64,000 nucleotides of DNA from Reticulitermes speratus (taxonomy: Eukaryota; Arthropoda; Insecta; Blattodea; Rhinotermitidae). The DNA lies in NCBI GenBank assembly GCA_021186555.1, contig JAJKFL010000012.1, positions 3,218,719-3,282,718 on the forward strand, given 5' to 3'. The notes under the pieces were generated by a model that did no database searches, was not told the origin of the DNA, and saw only the letters and a list, made by a program, of their open reading frames with translations. Below are positions 11,681 through 24,482 of the stretch, one piece after another (position 1 is the first letter of the stretch; each line of letters starts with the position of its first letter). The position numbers and the translations under genes are program-made.

Positions 11681-14600
11681 ATAATAAAAATATTTCATAA
11701 GCAATGGCAGTTTTAACAGAACAAAGCAAGTGACTTTTAATTAAGAAATCCTTCTATTGCATTTAACTTTACTGAGTTTGGATACGGATATTTTAGTTTT
11801 CTGTGGAAAACTTAAATACAAACAAACAATGCTGCATCCACTTCTGACTGACTAGCAGAGATAAGTAACTGCCAAACTGAGAATAAAGACACTCAAGCAA
11901 TTTCACAAAACATGTTTCTGTAATTAGCATTTACACAAGGTCTCTGTTACCAGCTGCAAACATGCACACTAAAATTTTCTCCTTTGTTGGGCATGTGTGT
12001 TCAAACACAACCCCATGTTATTCTCCAACCCTGAGCGTTATGAGAGAGGGAGAGAGTAAACAGCTTGAAGAGGGACATACATTGGATTCAACAGAAACAT
12101 GTATCAATTAAAATAAAAAAACTCCACAAATGCTTTTGATCTAATTATTTTCTTATAAACAAGAATAATAGATAAAAATCATTCTTGTTTACTGTAAACA
12201 AAGGGAAATTTATTCATAAATAAATATTTTAAAATATCCAGCCAACACAGGAAGCATGTAACTTGTTGGAATGTCTTTGCTCCTTTTGTTCCCCACTGTT
12301 GTTGCTACTAACAGTTCAACTTGCATGAGACATCACGGTGGCAATGCATATCAAGCGGTACACGCAGTACGGTGAAGGTGGTGACTATAGAGTGACTCAG
12401 ATCCTCCAGATCGTTATTTGTCTGTCTGTTAATTACTAAATTACATTTTCACAGGCCACTAGCATTCAACAATATTCAAGCTCCCACAACTAGCAGTAAC
12501 ATGACAAGCATGTGTATAGTCCTGTCAGGTGTCAATGAGGGAAGGTGTAACTGTTTACTCTGCCTCTCCAACAGCGTGGGATAAAGAATACATAGTTCCG
12601 TTTGCACCTTCTGTTTAGTATTCCTCGCCTAAAACGTGTTCCTATGTGTCAGGATGTCTGACAGGCAGATTGTACCTCCGAACACTGTTGTATCTCACAA
12701 AGAACCAAACAGGCTGTATGACTCCTACACTGCCAAGTGTACAAAAATTTCAACCTTACATAAACTGCTATATCTGACAGCTTCTGGCATTTTATCTAAA
12801 CCACGCAGTCAAAAAACATTTGAAGTACTGAGGAGTTTATATGAATGTATTAGATATTATTTACCCATATAACCAGCACAGCTGACTAGCAAAAGGCACT
12901 ACTGAATACTTATTCAATAGCAGAATGTAACTATAAAATAAATGAGATTTTTATTTGTTTGTCACTTGAACTATGTATATTATTCAAACAGAAATAGGGA
13001 TGAAAATATTCAAGTAGCAACAACTGTATAGAAATACTTGAATATCGACAACTGAATGTAAGTATTCGAATGACAGGAAACAACAAGCCTACCTGATTGA
13101 TGGCAACCAAATAGTTATGACAAAAAAACTAGTACGATATTTATACGAATCTACTATTAGATGACACACGACTCTCAACTTGGACAACTATCAATTTGTG
13201 GATCTAGTAACTGTTGTTTTTACTTCTGTATCAATCAGGGTAGCTCAATCCTTTTATGCAGTGGTTAACTGTATGTCCCACCTGGTTTAACACGGAACAG
13301 AATCTGCCCCCCCCCCCCCCCAAGTGTATTTTATTTGTTTCATATAATTCTTACAACAAACAGCACTCAATTCCCTACATTGCATCATTTGCTTGGCCTT
13401 TGTAATGAAAAACTGTGTTTTATGGAAGGTAAGGACCCAGTTATTACATATTACTTACATTAATTTCAGAATTCAGAGGATTAACCACCCCTCCTTTCTC
13501 CAACTCGTAAACAGAGTCACCCCGACAGCCATTACGTCGCAATAAGTCACCCAGACAGCACCACATTACTGTCCCAGTATCACTCCAGGCCTGGATATTT
13601 TATGTACAAAGTAACCCGTGCATTTCAATTTCAAGTGTGATATCTGGGCCTTTTATATAAGTGACTCAACAGTCAGTTATGTAAGTTTCATATTTGTATG
13701 CTTCAGACCTACTGAATATAAAAACTCTGAGTGGCACAATAAAACAGTACTGAAACATTACAAAGGTGAGTGTAGGTAACTAAAGTTCAAATGCACCGAT
13801 ATTCTTTTCCAAGGTGCACAAATCCCAGGTGACTGAATTAATTTTGTACAGTCGCACCTAATACTTGTGAATCTTCAGAACATAACTTGCTTCATGTCGC
13901 CCTTTCAGTGTCCAAATTTTTGATGTACCACCTACATCTTTGGAAGATTTGCAGACTCCTGTTGTTTTCATTCAGGTTGTCCAATTTGTTTAACCTGTCA
14001 TGCAGCTCAGCTGCAATTTCCAGGGTGGCATAGTTTTTGCCCTGTCATGTAATTTATTACGCTGAATCAAAAGTGTTGAGAAGGTTTAGGATGTCCAAAA
14101 TAAATATTCAATAAATTCTGACATAAAACCAGAAAAAATAAAAAGGTAGGATACCTGAAACATATGCAACTTTCCCTGTGACGTCACAGAATAACAACAT
14201 TTAACACAAGACTACGGATGCCCCAAGTAGTCACAAGACTAATGACAGCTGCAAACCTGAAATTCTGCAACAAATACTGGAAACACTGTGTCATGCACTG
14301 TAAAATGATTGTGATAAATTCAAGATGTCACTCTGGATTTCAGCCTCCAAACATCGTAAGAACTTGCACCTAGCACAACACACACCTGTTATAGTGAATC
14401 CTAGTTGGTAGCATGCAGTGTCCCAGGCCAACTTCTTGGGGCCTCTTTCCTGTCTGAAGCTCGCAATACCCTATGGCACCTGGAACAGCAACTCGCCAGT
14501 ACCACTTCATGACTGTCAACAGATGGATACAAACACGGCATAAAAGCACACATATCTGTCAAATGAATCCACCTACAGCCATTCACCACATGCAGAACAA

Positions 14601-15429
14601 AGCTCATTAAAAGAGAAACAATCTTGAAATTTCCAAACACACTCCATAATTACCATGTGCCATGGTACATGCCTTTATTCTACAGAACTCCCATCCTTGT
14701 GAGCAGGGAGGTACAGGAATGTCCTGGATTCCCCTTCAGTATGAAATTCACGTTGTCCATCATCAGCTGAAACAGTAAGATACCTGACATTTATTTCCAC
14801 CACCATAAAAAAAAAAATTACATCAAGCCTTACACCATTTGAAGCTACTGCAATGATTTGTATTGTTACATAATTCATCAAAATGAAATGAATTAATGAA
14901 AATACTCGTATGTTACAAAATTGGTACGGAATTGAACACAACATTCTTATCTGCAATCAGCCCAGACACATATGGTTAATAAACAGACTGCTCACATTTG
15001 GTGTGACAAGGGATGAACTGCCTGAACACTAAGAACACACTGCAGTAGAAAAGCACTACCACTTGCATTGCAGTCCATCCACTGTCAACAAACATGTAAC
15101 TGTCACTTTTACTGCCACATCCAGCACAGCTGCAGTGCTCAGCATAACAATAAGAAACGCAAAGTAGTACAGAAAAACTGCAATTTGATATTCTCTCATA
15201 TCAGTGCTGAATGCTGTCTGCCTTAGCAGCCAGTGTGTGTTAAGTGTGTTGCCAGCTGTATGTGGCCAAACAATAAAACTACAGGACCGACGCTATCAGC
15301 AAGTATGTGGCGCATAAACCAATTGTAGCCATTAAATTAAAATTAAAATTAAACGGTGAATACAATATTAAATACAATTGTAGCCAGTTTGTCACTTCAT
15401 GTTATGACAGCCAAGGATTAGGGAAAAGA
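11681..15429. other. Gene-poor stretch, nothing assigned
   Basis: AT-rich sequence with a poly-C run at about 13307-13321 and no recognisable exon, RNA gene or element. The longest open frames (78-93 codons) have no motif. Confidence 0.5.
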
Positions 15430-17165
15430 AAGTTCTAGCTCAGTCACTGCATCCCACAGCAGCCCTATTCATAAGCCATGTTTTTCTGTTGTCATGAAGC
15501 AGCAACTGAACATCAAGTTTTGTTTTAAACTTGGGGAAAGCAGCTACAGAAGCACACAAAATGCGTGAAACTTTATGGACATAAAGCTCTATCTCATGCA
15601 TGTTTTCAAATGGTTTAAAAGATACAGAGAGCAATGTGAGGGCCTTGAAGATGATTGAAGTAGTGGGTAGCCATCAATTGCTCAAAATCTGGGAACAGTT
15701 GCAAAATTTTGTGGGCTGGTGACCAGAGGCCATCAAATGACCCGAAAATTAATGGTGAATCAACTGCAACATTAAGACGGATATAATCCATCAGATTCTT
15801 CATGGAGACTGGGAAAAAGAGGAACATCTACACCAAGTCATTCTATATAGTCTCACATATAAGCAGGAGCAAAGAGTCACAATTGTGCAAGCTTCAGCAT
15901 GGCAAGGTGGACAATAGCCACCCGCCTTAGTCACTTGACCTTGTGCCAGCCAACTTTCTTCTGTTCCTGAAGTGAAAACTGCCCTCAAAGGGAATGATTT
16001 CAGGATGCTCAGGACACGAAGAAGTATGCAACTGCCGAATTAAATGCAGTTCCTTGTATGACGAACCAACTGCATCCATCAGTAACAAAATAATTCCTCT
16101 TTTCCAAAATAAAGGTGGGCTGCTAGGTATTACCAGGCAAGCCAAATCCAATATCCTGAGCAAAAGACACTTAACCCCTCCAGCCCCAAAGCCAAAGGGC
16201 AAGGCAAAAATTAATGTAGGAGCTTGTAAATCCAGTATCATACCCCACAAGGCACAGAGCAACTGCCAATCATACGTGCATCTATCAACAGTCTGTCCAT
16301 TTAAATGTCTCGTCTCACACATCTGAGGGCAATATGCTGCAGAGGGCCTCCTAACAAAGAAGGGTGTTAACTATTGCTGCCCCATGCAGATCTGGTGGTA
16401 GATGAGTATGACTGTAAAGTTCCCCAAGATGGCCAATAGGAAACCTGGTGACTGAAAATGCAATGAGCTTCATCAGAGTTGGTACCAAGGGGTGACAGGT
16501 TCCTTGGTGAAACTGTGCTGGAGGTCACGCAAGAATGGTAAGAAAAGGGGAAACACTAAACATGCCTGTAACTAATGTATCATGAGGAAGAAAAGGAAGC
16601 CAACAGGAAAAATATAAGGCACATCCACAAACTCCAAAACCAACAGTGGTAACAGCTGAAAACAATATAAACTCTGGACCAGATAAAACTTCATCATCTT
16701 GAACAACCAACCATGCTGAAGGGTGGACAAATAGTCCAAGGCAATGCCTCTGGTGGTTGTAAAGCAAATTTCAACACTCACATCAAAGACAGAACAGTGT
16801 AAACATCAGGTACAAACTGGAATTCAGAACTAAAGGTTGGTACATTCAACAGAAAACCCATCTTCAGGAAAAAATCAGCCCCTAAAACAAGACATGCTAA
16901 ACCTTAAGCTACCAAATTGAGGAATTCCCACAAAAATCCTTGGGCCCTAATCTGTAAACATGCTTTGCCTGCACTTTCTAAAGGATATCTTGCAGCCATG
17001 ACACAGCCAAAGTCTGTGCCAGAACACTCTAATCCTGTGTGTTTGCTTTAACCTCCAAAAGTAGTCAAACAAAACCAATGATCTTACCAAATTGGGATCC
17101 AAATGTGCTCTCAGTAAAAGGCTGCCAATCTGAATCTTGGTCATTGGTCACTGGATGGTCCACAT
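15430..17165 (-). other. Unassigned reading-frame debris on the minus strand
   Basis: Several minus-strand open frames lie one after another: 16947-17144, 16525-16781, 15927-16322, 15615-15827 and 15440-15634. Some stretches are hydrophobic (for example around 16200-16300 and 16600-16700), as expected for a decayed membrane-protein or transposon gene. I do not recognise a family, and frames and stops are not consistent with one intact gene. Composition alone makes old coding sequence possible but not established. Confidence 0.2.
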
Positions 17166-17247
17166 GCCAAAGATATGATATGTGGTCAAGTCACAATGAT
17201 TCACTGGGCCTATCCTAGGAACACTGTTGCCAAGAAGGTACCAGCCA

Positions 17248-18112
17248 TTTGTATCAGTCTTCTAGACGTGACCTGTCACAGCACACTACAAAACTGCCTG
17301 TTTCAACAACACAGTGCCACCACACGCCACACTGCAATACTCCATTTGTATCAGTCTTCTAGACGTGACCTGTCACAGCACACTACAAAACTGCCTGTTT
17401 CAACAATACAGTGCCACCACACGCCACACTGCAATACTCCATTTGTATCAGTCTTCTAGACGTGACCTGTCACAGCACACTACAAAACTGCCTGTTTCAA
17501 CAATACAGTGCCACCACACGCCACACTGCAATACTCCATTTGTATCAGTCTTCTACACGTGACCTGTCACAGCATACTACAAAACTGCCTGTTTCAACAA
17601 TACAGTGCCACCACACGCCACACTGCAATACTCCATTTGTATCAGTCTTCTAGACGTGACCTGTCACAGCACACTACAAAACTGCCTGTTTCAACAATAC
17701 AGTGCACACACGCCACACTGCAATACTCCATTTGTATCAGTCTTCTAGACGTGACCTGTCACAGCACACTACAAAACTGCCTGTTTCAACAATACAGTGC
17801 CACCACACTGCAATACTCCATTTGTATCAGTCTTCTAGACGTGACCTTCACAGCATACTACAACAACTGCCTGTTTCAACAAATACAGTGCCACCACACC
17901 ACACTGCAATACTCCATTTGTATCAGTCTTCTAGATGTGACCTGTCACAGCACACTACAAAACTGCCTGTTTCAACAATACAGTGCCACCACACTGCAAT
18001 ACTCCATTTGTATCAGTCTTCTAGACGTGACCTGTCACAGCATACTACAAAACTGCCTGTTTCAACAATACAGTGCCACCACATGCCACACTGCAATACT
18101 CCATTTCCTGAA
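17248..18112. repeat. 97-bp tandem repeat
   Basis: About nine copies. The first ones are exactly 97 bp apart (17248, 17345, 17442, 17539, 17636); later ones are 84-97 bp because a block around CCACACGCCACACTG is lost. The unit starts TTTGTATCAGTCTTCTAGAC. Overlapping long open frames here are products of the repeat, not a gene. Confidence 0.95.
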
Positions 18113-18543
18113 GGTGACTTTTAACCTCATCCTCCAGTTTATACCCAGGCCTCTGAAGTGGTCTGTCCCCTTCAGGTATTCCAACTAAAATTTCATGTGC
18201 ATTTCTCATCTCACACACCTACACGTAATCCTGTTTGACTTAATTAAGTCTGGCAGTGATATCTGGCAAACAGTGCAAATTATGAATTCTAATGTAAAAA
18301 ACCAGGGTGACTAACATTTTGTATGTTGTGTTCAAGGATGACATGGAGTCAAAGCATGCAGCACAGTGCATGTTTATGGAGTGTCAAACAGAGATTGTGT
18401 AGGGGAGGAGGGGGAGGAGGAGAGGCTTCATTCTTGCATAAAATCAATATTGAAACCTCTCCTTATTCAACCTTCTCTAAGCTCCTCTTTATTTTCACTC
18501 CCTAAAGACCACACAAATTTCTTGCTAAATGTACGTTTCTAGT

Positions 18544-18830
18544 ATAAGCCAGGATAGTGCAGTTGGCACAGTGACTAGGCTACAGCCTGGAGGATCCAGG
18601 GCTGGAATCCCGGCACAGGCAACAGATTTTTCTCTTCCCCCCCAGACCAGCTCTGAGGCCCACGCAGCCTCCTATTCAATGAGTGTCAGGGGTTTCTTCC
18701 GAGGGGAAAATTGGGTGGGGCATAAAGTTGACCATTCACCTACACCTCATGCTGAGGTGAAGAATGGGTGCAGCTACACCTCTATGCCCCTTGTATGCCT
18801 TCATGGTATGGACAGGCACACAAAGTTTTT
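18544..18830 (+). mobile_element. SINE-2 (tRNA-derived), diverged
   Basis: The head reads GTGCAGTTGGCACAGTGACT (box A region), with a box-B-like GGGCTGGAATCCCGG near 18600. The body has 'cagaccagctctgaggccca' and an end 'tatgccttcatgg', all shared with the copies at 32.9, 42.1 and 60.9 kb. Confidence 0.7.
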
Positions 18831-18889
18831 TCCTCTGTCATCCCCCCCCCAGTACAGTACATCTGCCATACATTCAAAACTTTGTATGC

Positions 18890-19800
18890 TGGGTTGTTAT
18901 GGAGGTGAAACTGGAGACTGGTGTCAGACAAGGCTGCAGTCTTGGTCCTTATTGTTTTAATATATGTACAGATGGCATTACAGCCTATATTGGTGAAGAA
19001 AACCCACACATAAAAGCAACAGAAAAGCAAATTATGTTGGCATTGTTGCCTGATGACGATTGGGCAACTGGATCATTTTCCATCTATGCTTTACTAAAGC
19101 GGATGGAACAGATGATGAAATATTTTAATCAGTGGAATGTAAAATGCAACCTTAATGAAACTAAAGTAACAGCATTAAACAAATGAGAAAAACTGAAAGA
19201 CAGAGAATGTTGATACGTGTGCTGTCAAAAGACTGGTGGCAGTAAAAGAATTTACTTATTTTGGGGTAAAGCTAGGAAGTTCAGGAGAAGGGAGAGACAG
19301 AAAGAAATGATGAAACTGAGAGGCATACAGACATTACGAGCAACTGACAAATGTTTAATGAGTACCCAATATAAACGTAAAAGTATTAGGAAATATATAT
19401 TAAATAGTGTGTGAGTCGAGACAGGGTTGAAATACGCAGGGTTAATGGACATGGGCTATCACTGATACAATTGTGAGGAGAGAATTTGCAAGAAAGTCCT
19501 ACAAAGTCCAAGGAGCACAGCAAATGGAGCTGCAGAATGGGAACTTGGGAGAGAATGTAGGACATGCAGGATGCTAGGTAGTACAGTGAAATTCTGGTAC
19601 AGGATTTTGTTGATGGAATGAGATGACTTGCTATAATGCTGTTATGAGTGGCAGATGGGAAATCTGAAATAGAAAGGTGCAGCATACAGTATGAGTTTGC
19701 CTCAGTTAAATAACCCAAAGAATAACCTACTGTAATCAACATGGGGCTCTGTGGAGTAAGAAACCTACCTGGAATGTTACTGTGCAATTATGAAAAAGGG
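18890..19800 (+). mobile_element. Non-LTR retrotransposon reverse-transcriptase relic
   Basis: The + strand reads GVRQGCSLGPYCFNI near 18927-18965, the canonical LINE RT motif G-RQG-LSP-LFN. It is followed by LLPDDDWA near 19045 in place of the FADD catalytic motif, then MMKYFNQWNVKCNLNETKV, typical of the palm/thumb junction. Further pieces after 19215 (for example EFTYFGVKLG near 19250, equivalent to F-YLG) continue in other frames. Frameshifts and stops show it is dead. The subfamily is not determined. Confidence 0.8.
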
Positions 19801-20766
19801 GCCAAAACTATACTACACTTTGCAATTTCATAAGTGTTGACGTTGTACATTCCCAAAATCACATACCGACCATGATGCTAGAAGATTAAAGAACACTACC
19901 CTGACATCAACCACCGACCTAATAATTCGGCTTTATCAACGGAATCATCGTAAATGGACTTACGCCCTATGTTATACAGTTTTCTATATAGTTTTCTTTC
20001 TCAAGATATAAGGTTCGTTCCGTTCCCCAGAACCGGCTGAATACCACAACACACACAATCTACTGTCGTATACATTTTAGGATTCCCAAATATTACCGTA
20101 ACAAGCGAAACTTCAGTCTTACCTGCAAACTGTAAAGTCCTGATTCTTCCTAAATCATTACTGTGATTCTAAACACACGATGGCCCCAATTTCAGCATTT
20201 TCAATTCACAAAACCTGACAACCCACTCCTTCAACACTCAAAACGGATACCTTCACAAATCATAAATGGCACGATTAGAAATTCAATGATGTACTTTAGC
20301 CAATTCCTGCCATCTATGTGGACCTGCCGTACTAAATACACGATAACGCGACACTTGCGAACCCTATGTCCAAACTCGGTACTAACACATCAAGGCCAAA
20401 GCGGTGGTAGATCCGCCGATAGAAACGTCACCTATTATTTCCACTTTTCGTGCTATGTGGTATATACCCACACACACTTATTTGTGTCGTTTATTGACAG
20501 GCACATTTCGATGCTAACAATTGCATCATACAGACAACCGCGATGGGATAAGTAACAAGTGAACAGAGGAATCTTATAGGAATGAATTACAATGAAAGAA
20601 ATTACACAGCAATATACCTACGTAACTCGACAATAACAAGCAGTGAGTACAACAGTAAAAAGCATGAAAACAATTACAGAAAATAATACAACACACAACA
20701 CTGATGATGATGCAATAGTCAGCATGGCAACGCACATATCAATAATAAGACAAGTTATTATAACAG
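19801..20766. other. No gene seen
   Basis: No coding or RNA feature is recognised. The short open frame at 20163-20555 has no motif. Confidence 0.45.
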
Positions 20767-20885
20767 AATACAATAATGGCTAGTTACATCACATATGTGC
20801 AATAATAGAGTTAAAATACAATTTTAATACTTGTATTTTAACTCTATTTTTGCACATCTATGACATAACTAGCAATTATTGTATT
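20767..20885. mobile_element. Foldback (palindromic) element
   Basis: Two arms of about 55 bp, 20767-20821 and 20831-20885, are near-perfect reverse complements around a 9-base centre. The inner arm GTTAAAATACAA pairs with TTGTATTTTAAC, and the outer AATACAATAATGGCTAG pairs with CTAGCAATTATTGTATT. It could be a small MITE or a solo pair of terminal inverted repeats. Confidence 0.85.
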
Positions 20886-21295
20886 TTTTTTTTTGCCAAA
20901 ACATGTAAGAGGTTTACCACATGTTTGTATATTATTGTATCTAACTACAGTGCTGTTGTTGGCATATATACTGCTGCAGACAATCATACACCATACTGAG
21001 GTGCATATTTGTGTCTTGTCTATTGAGACATTGTCTTTACTGTTGCAATAGTCGTGGACTCAAGCATCTGTGTCCGTGTAACTTGCAGCAAGATGCTGCT
21101 GTAGATGGCCTAACACATGGAAGCATGACGGGGCCAGGTCTGAGCTGCAGGGTGAGTGCTCCAACACTTCCAAATGCTTCTGTGCCAAATGACTGTTATA
21201 TCTTGCTTTTCAGACTGCCCTCACACGTGAAGGTAGCTCAGTGAGTCAGTGACTGGCCATGGGCTGGATGACAGGACTGCCACCCCACAAGCAGC

Positions 21296-21490
21296 GGCGA
21301 GTTTACTTAACCAACTCGATGGAGCGAAGACCTTCTTGAAAAGCTAACAGTTCCTTACCTAGTCAAGAAATTCCCAGAATTTTCTGGAACCTGCATGTTC
21401 ATTAATGTGCTCACAAGAGTCCTCCACTTGTCCCTATCCTGAGCCAGATAAATACAGTCTATGACCACCAATCCCATTTTACTTTTCATT
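21296..21490 (-). mobile_element. Non-LTR family R 3' end, fragment
   Basis: The minus-strand equivalent of the 39.5-kb copy is recognisable by 'ctagtcaagaaattccc', 'gttcattaatgtgctcac' and 'cttgtccctatcctgagcc'. It is 5'-truncated. Another small + fragment of the same 3' UTR lies at about 22115-22170. Confidence 0.7.
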
Positions 21491-22708
21491 GCCAAACTCA
21501 GGCTGGCTGCATATCAGTTGAGGCCTCCTACTCAGTGAATAGTAAACACTGAAGTACCTTTAACCATGAATCTCCTTTACAAACAACACTTTGGAATCTA
21601 AGGAACACTGTCAAGAAAGTGTCTTTTATTAGCCACTAATACAATACATTAATATGTTAATCAATACAGCATGTTCCTGATGTTGCAAGACTCATATCTT
21701 CCAGTGTCTCTGTAACCATGAATGTATCAGATCAGATTTATGCCCTGTAAAAGGAAAACTGTTTTATAAACAACATGGCTGTGCCGATTACAACAGGATG
21801 TGGCAAACCACAGCTTCCTTAAAATTATGTATATTCAGAGCTGCTATGTGTCAGGTTAGAAGCAACTACGTCCGTTACGTACATACGACACGGCACAGCT
21901 TTGGACTTCAAGTGTGTATGTTACTTCTAAGAAGAACTGTGTTAAATGACATCCTGACATGATTGCAAGACACACATGAGTCAAAGGTTACAATCATTTA
22001 ATTACTTTGTGCCAGTATCTTGTGTCCGACACACAAATATCGTGTGTGACTACTAGAACAGGGATTAGTGGTGGACTGTTGTGAACACTGTGATGACTGA
22101 CTGCATGCCACAAAAGTGGGGAATTTCTTGACTAGCCAAGTGACTATTAATTTCTGAAGAAGGAATTTGCTGACGAGTCAAGTGTTCTGGGATGTGATCC
22201 TGTGTCACTGGGTGAGTGGCTCATCTTCGGGGCCGAGCAGCTCAAGGACACTGCTTTCTGAACTTAGTTGCTTAGGTAAGTTCAGTTCTAAGTACTATTT
22301 TCAATTCTTAGGCATGTTTGAAAGAAACTGTGAAAAGGGACTATTAGCTTCTACATGTCTGTCCATCTGTGTGTCTGTCTGCATGGAACTACTCCGCTCC
22401 CACTGGACGGATTTTCACAAAATTTAATACTCAAGTTCTTACTTAAATTTAACACGAACAAAATCAAGGCAGACGTATAAACAATTTTATCAACAAATAT
22501 GACAACAAACAATAGCACTCTCTAATGACAGCAATCTACAATTGCGGGCAATGAACAAAAGTGTGACATTAGTTGATTAAATAGCATGACAGTGCGAGCA
22601 GAATCCAGGCCTCAAAGATCTAAACACGCCTCAATGTTACGTTATATGTCAACTTCCTATCTTACCAAATAATGCGACACATGGATCACAAATACATTTA
22701 TTATCTAA

Positions 22709-23080
22709 CCCTTTAAAGACGAAGCGTGAACTCTTTTATTTGAACATCCAGCTCGTACCGCGCAGTAAACACACTCCGTCTCAGTTATACAAACCAGTCA
22801 GTTAATGCTGTACAGTGAAATAATCGCTGTTTGTTCTGAGATCCACACAAAACACGTAAAATACAGTCCGTTACACAGCGCAGTAAAATACAATCCGTAC
22901 CGCGCAGTAAACACACTCCGTCTCAGTTATACAAACCAGTCAGTTAATGCTGTATAGGGCAAAAGTCGCTGTTTGTTCTGAGATCCATACAAAACACATA
23001 AATACACTGTGTGGGCAGAACGTAGAATTTGTGAATGTTAAACATGGCGGTACATAGAGTAACCATTAGGCTTTAAAAGG
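22709..23080. mobile_element. piggyBac-like MITE holding two copies of the 114-bp unit
   Basis: The ends are CCCTTTAAAG (22709) and, reading in from the right, CCTTTTAAAGCC (to 23080). The right flank is TTAA and the left flank CTAA. Inside are two copies of a unit containing TACCGCGCAGTAAACACACT (22757 and 22899), followed by a 3' part with CATGGCGGTACATA. Related arrays lie at 33.8 and 62.3 kb. Confidence 0.7.
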
Positions 23081-23087
23081 TTAATCT

Positions 23088-23125
23088 CCTCTACATGTTT
23101 CGGCCTTCTCGGTAATCTTCAGGGA
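23088..23125 (-). ncRNA. Hammerhead-like hairpin motif, weak
   Basis: The minus strand reads TCCCTGAAGA, a short arm-loop-arm, then GGCCGAAACATGTAGAGG. The core bases CUGANGA and GAAA are present, but stem II is irregular and stem I is only partly paired. See the better copies at 38.9 and 43.7 kb. Confidence 0.25.
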
Positions 23126-23869
23126 TACCATTTGCATTATTTGATGGCTTACACTGTAAAAAGTATTACAAAATTTCGTGTCTTGTTTACCTATCACAGA
23201 CAGCCGGCAGAGCGCAGAACCCTACTTACTCAACATGCCACTGCCATGCCACGAGATGCTCTATCCTTTATCCAAATTCTATTTACTGACGCTGTACCTC
23301 AGACTGCACAGTGTCCAGTGCTAGTGTAATTAGTGAATAATGATTTGTACAAGATGTAGAAGGAAGCCGTCACGACCTAATTTGAAGTACTACGCAGATG
23401 TTTTCGTGGAAGGTCTGAGAAAAACCACGAATAATGTTAGCCTCAATAACCAGTCTCAGGGAGGAGCCGTGAAGGCGGGGACCGCCCCAACACGAGGGAG
23501 GACCGTGACACTGTGTGTCGCTGTGTACAGTTCAGCATACCTGTCTTGTGTTCAGGAGACACAGGTTTGATTCTCGTCGCTTTAAACCGGTTTTCTTGAC
23601 AGAGTTTTGTGGCTTTTACTCACTGTGCAGGTCGTGTAGGGTAGTCCGTCACATTAGGCCAAGAACGTTTCTTTCCGCATCCTCCTCCTGTTAGCCACTC
23701 TACAATAACCTACGCGATCGAGACAGCATCGTGAAATAAAACACTAAACGGCGATCTATGTGTTTATACTTTTAAGAAGGAATACCATTCTTCAATTTAC
23801 TAACTTAAATTATTTAACTCGAGGGACATCATTTTATCTGACAACTGTCGCCAGTCACTTCCTGTCGCC

Positions 23870-23971
23870 TCGCTCAATTTATAACACAGCGGCGTGCATG
23901 AAGCAGTTTGTCAGATGTGACGTCTGTCTGGGAGCCGAAGGAAAAATTCCAGCGCCTTCTTTAACAGCACG
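23870..23971 (+). promoter_or_regulatory. Candidate promoter and 5' non-coding exon of the LRR-GPCR
   Basis: A TATA-like CAATTTATAACAC lies near 23875. A strong splice-donor consensus, G followed by GTGAGT, begins at 23972, and a good acceptor, TTTGTTGCAG, ends at 24479, four bases before the receptor ATG. If used, the exon is untranslated: the small frame from ATG 23898 would not join in frame with the receptor. This is inference from splice consensus only. Confidence 0.3.
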
Positions 23972-24204
23972 GTGAGTGCAGTGACGTAGATAACCGGTCG
24001 GGTGCCTCCCCGCGACTCGATAGTTGGGGGCCCCGTACATTTATCAAAGAAGATACTCTGAGACCTCACAACAGCGATCGAAAGCACTGCCCCTTCTGTC
24101 AGAAGAAGAACTCCAGTCCGAAAGAATCCACAACAAACGTCAGTACTCTGCAGGTCTGGGCCATCCCCGCCGTATAAACCAGAAGCTACTGGTTCCTCTG
24201 GTAG

Positions 24205-24405
24205 TCAACAAATTCCCCGGATATTATGAAACCAGAATGTTCATTACAGTGTTCACAAAAGGCTGCCCCTTCTCCGTATCCTGAACTACATCGATCCAGT
24301 CCACGCCCTGCCACACTATTTATTTAAGATTTGTTTTAACATTATCCTCTCATCTACCCCTAGGTCTTCCAAATGTCCTCTTTCGTTCAGGATAACTTAG
24401 TTACC
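24205..24405 (-). mobile_element. Non-LTR family R 3' end inside the putative 5' intron
   Basis: Minus-strand matches to the 39.5-kb copy are 'gtcaacaaattccccgg', 'gttcattacagtgttcaca', 'atccagtccacgccctgcc', 'taacattatcctctcatcta' and 'aggtcttccaaatg'. It is diverged and 5'-truncated, and lies 80-280 bp upstream of the receptor start codon. Confidence 0.6.
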
Positions 24406-24482
24406 GTGCTTAATAATTACTAATACCGGAACAATGTTAATTACTGCCACATAATTAACTAGTTCTTCGTTTGTTGCAGGAG

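Noticed and set aside
15927-16326. Two overlapping opposite frames of 131 and 110 codons as genes
   Set aside because: No recognisable family, no splice or promoter context, and neither stands out over the other.
17175-18188. Long overlapping open frames (up to 226 codons)
   Set aside because: They exist only because a 97-bp unit without stops is repeated; the same peptide recurs in several frames.
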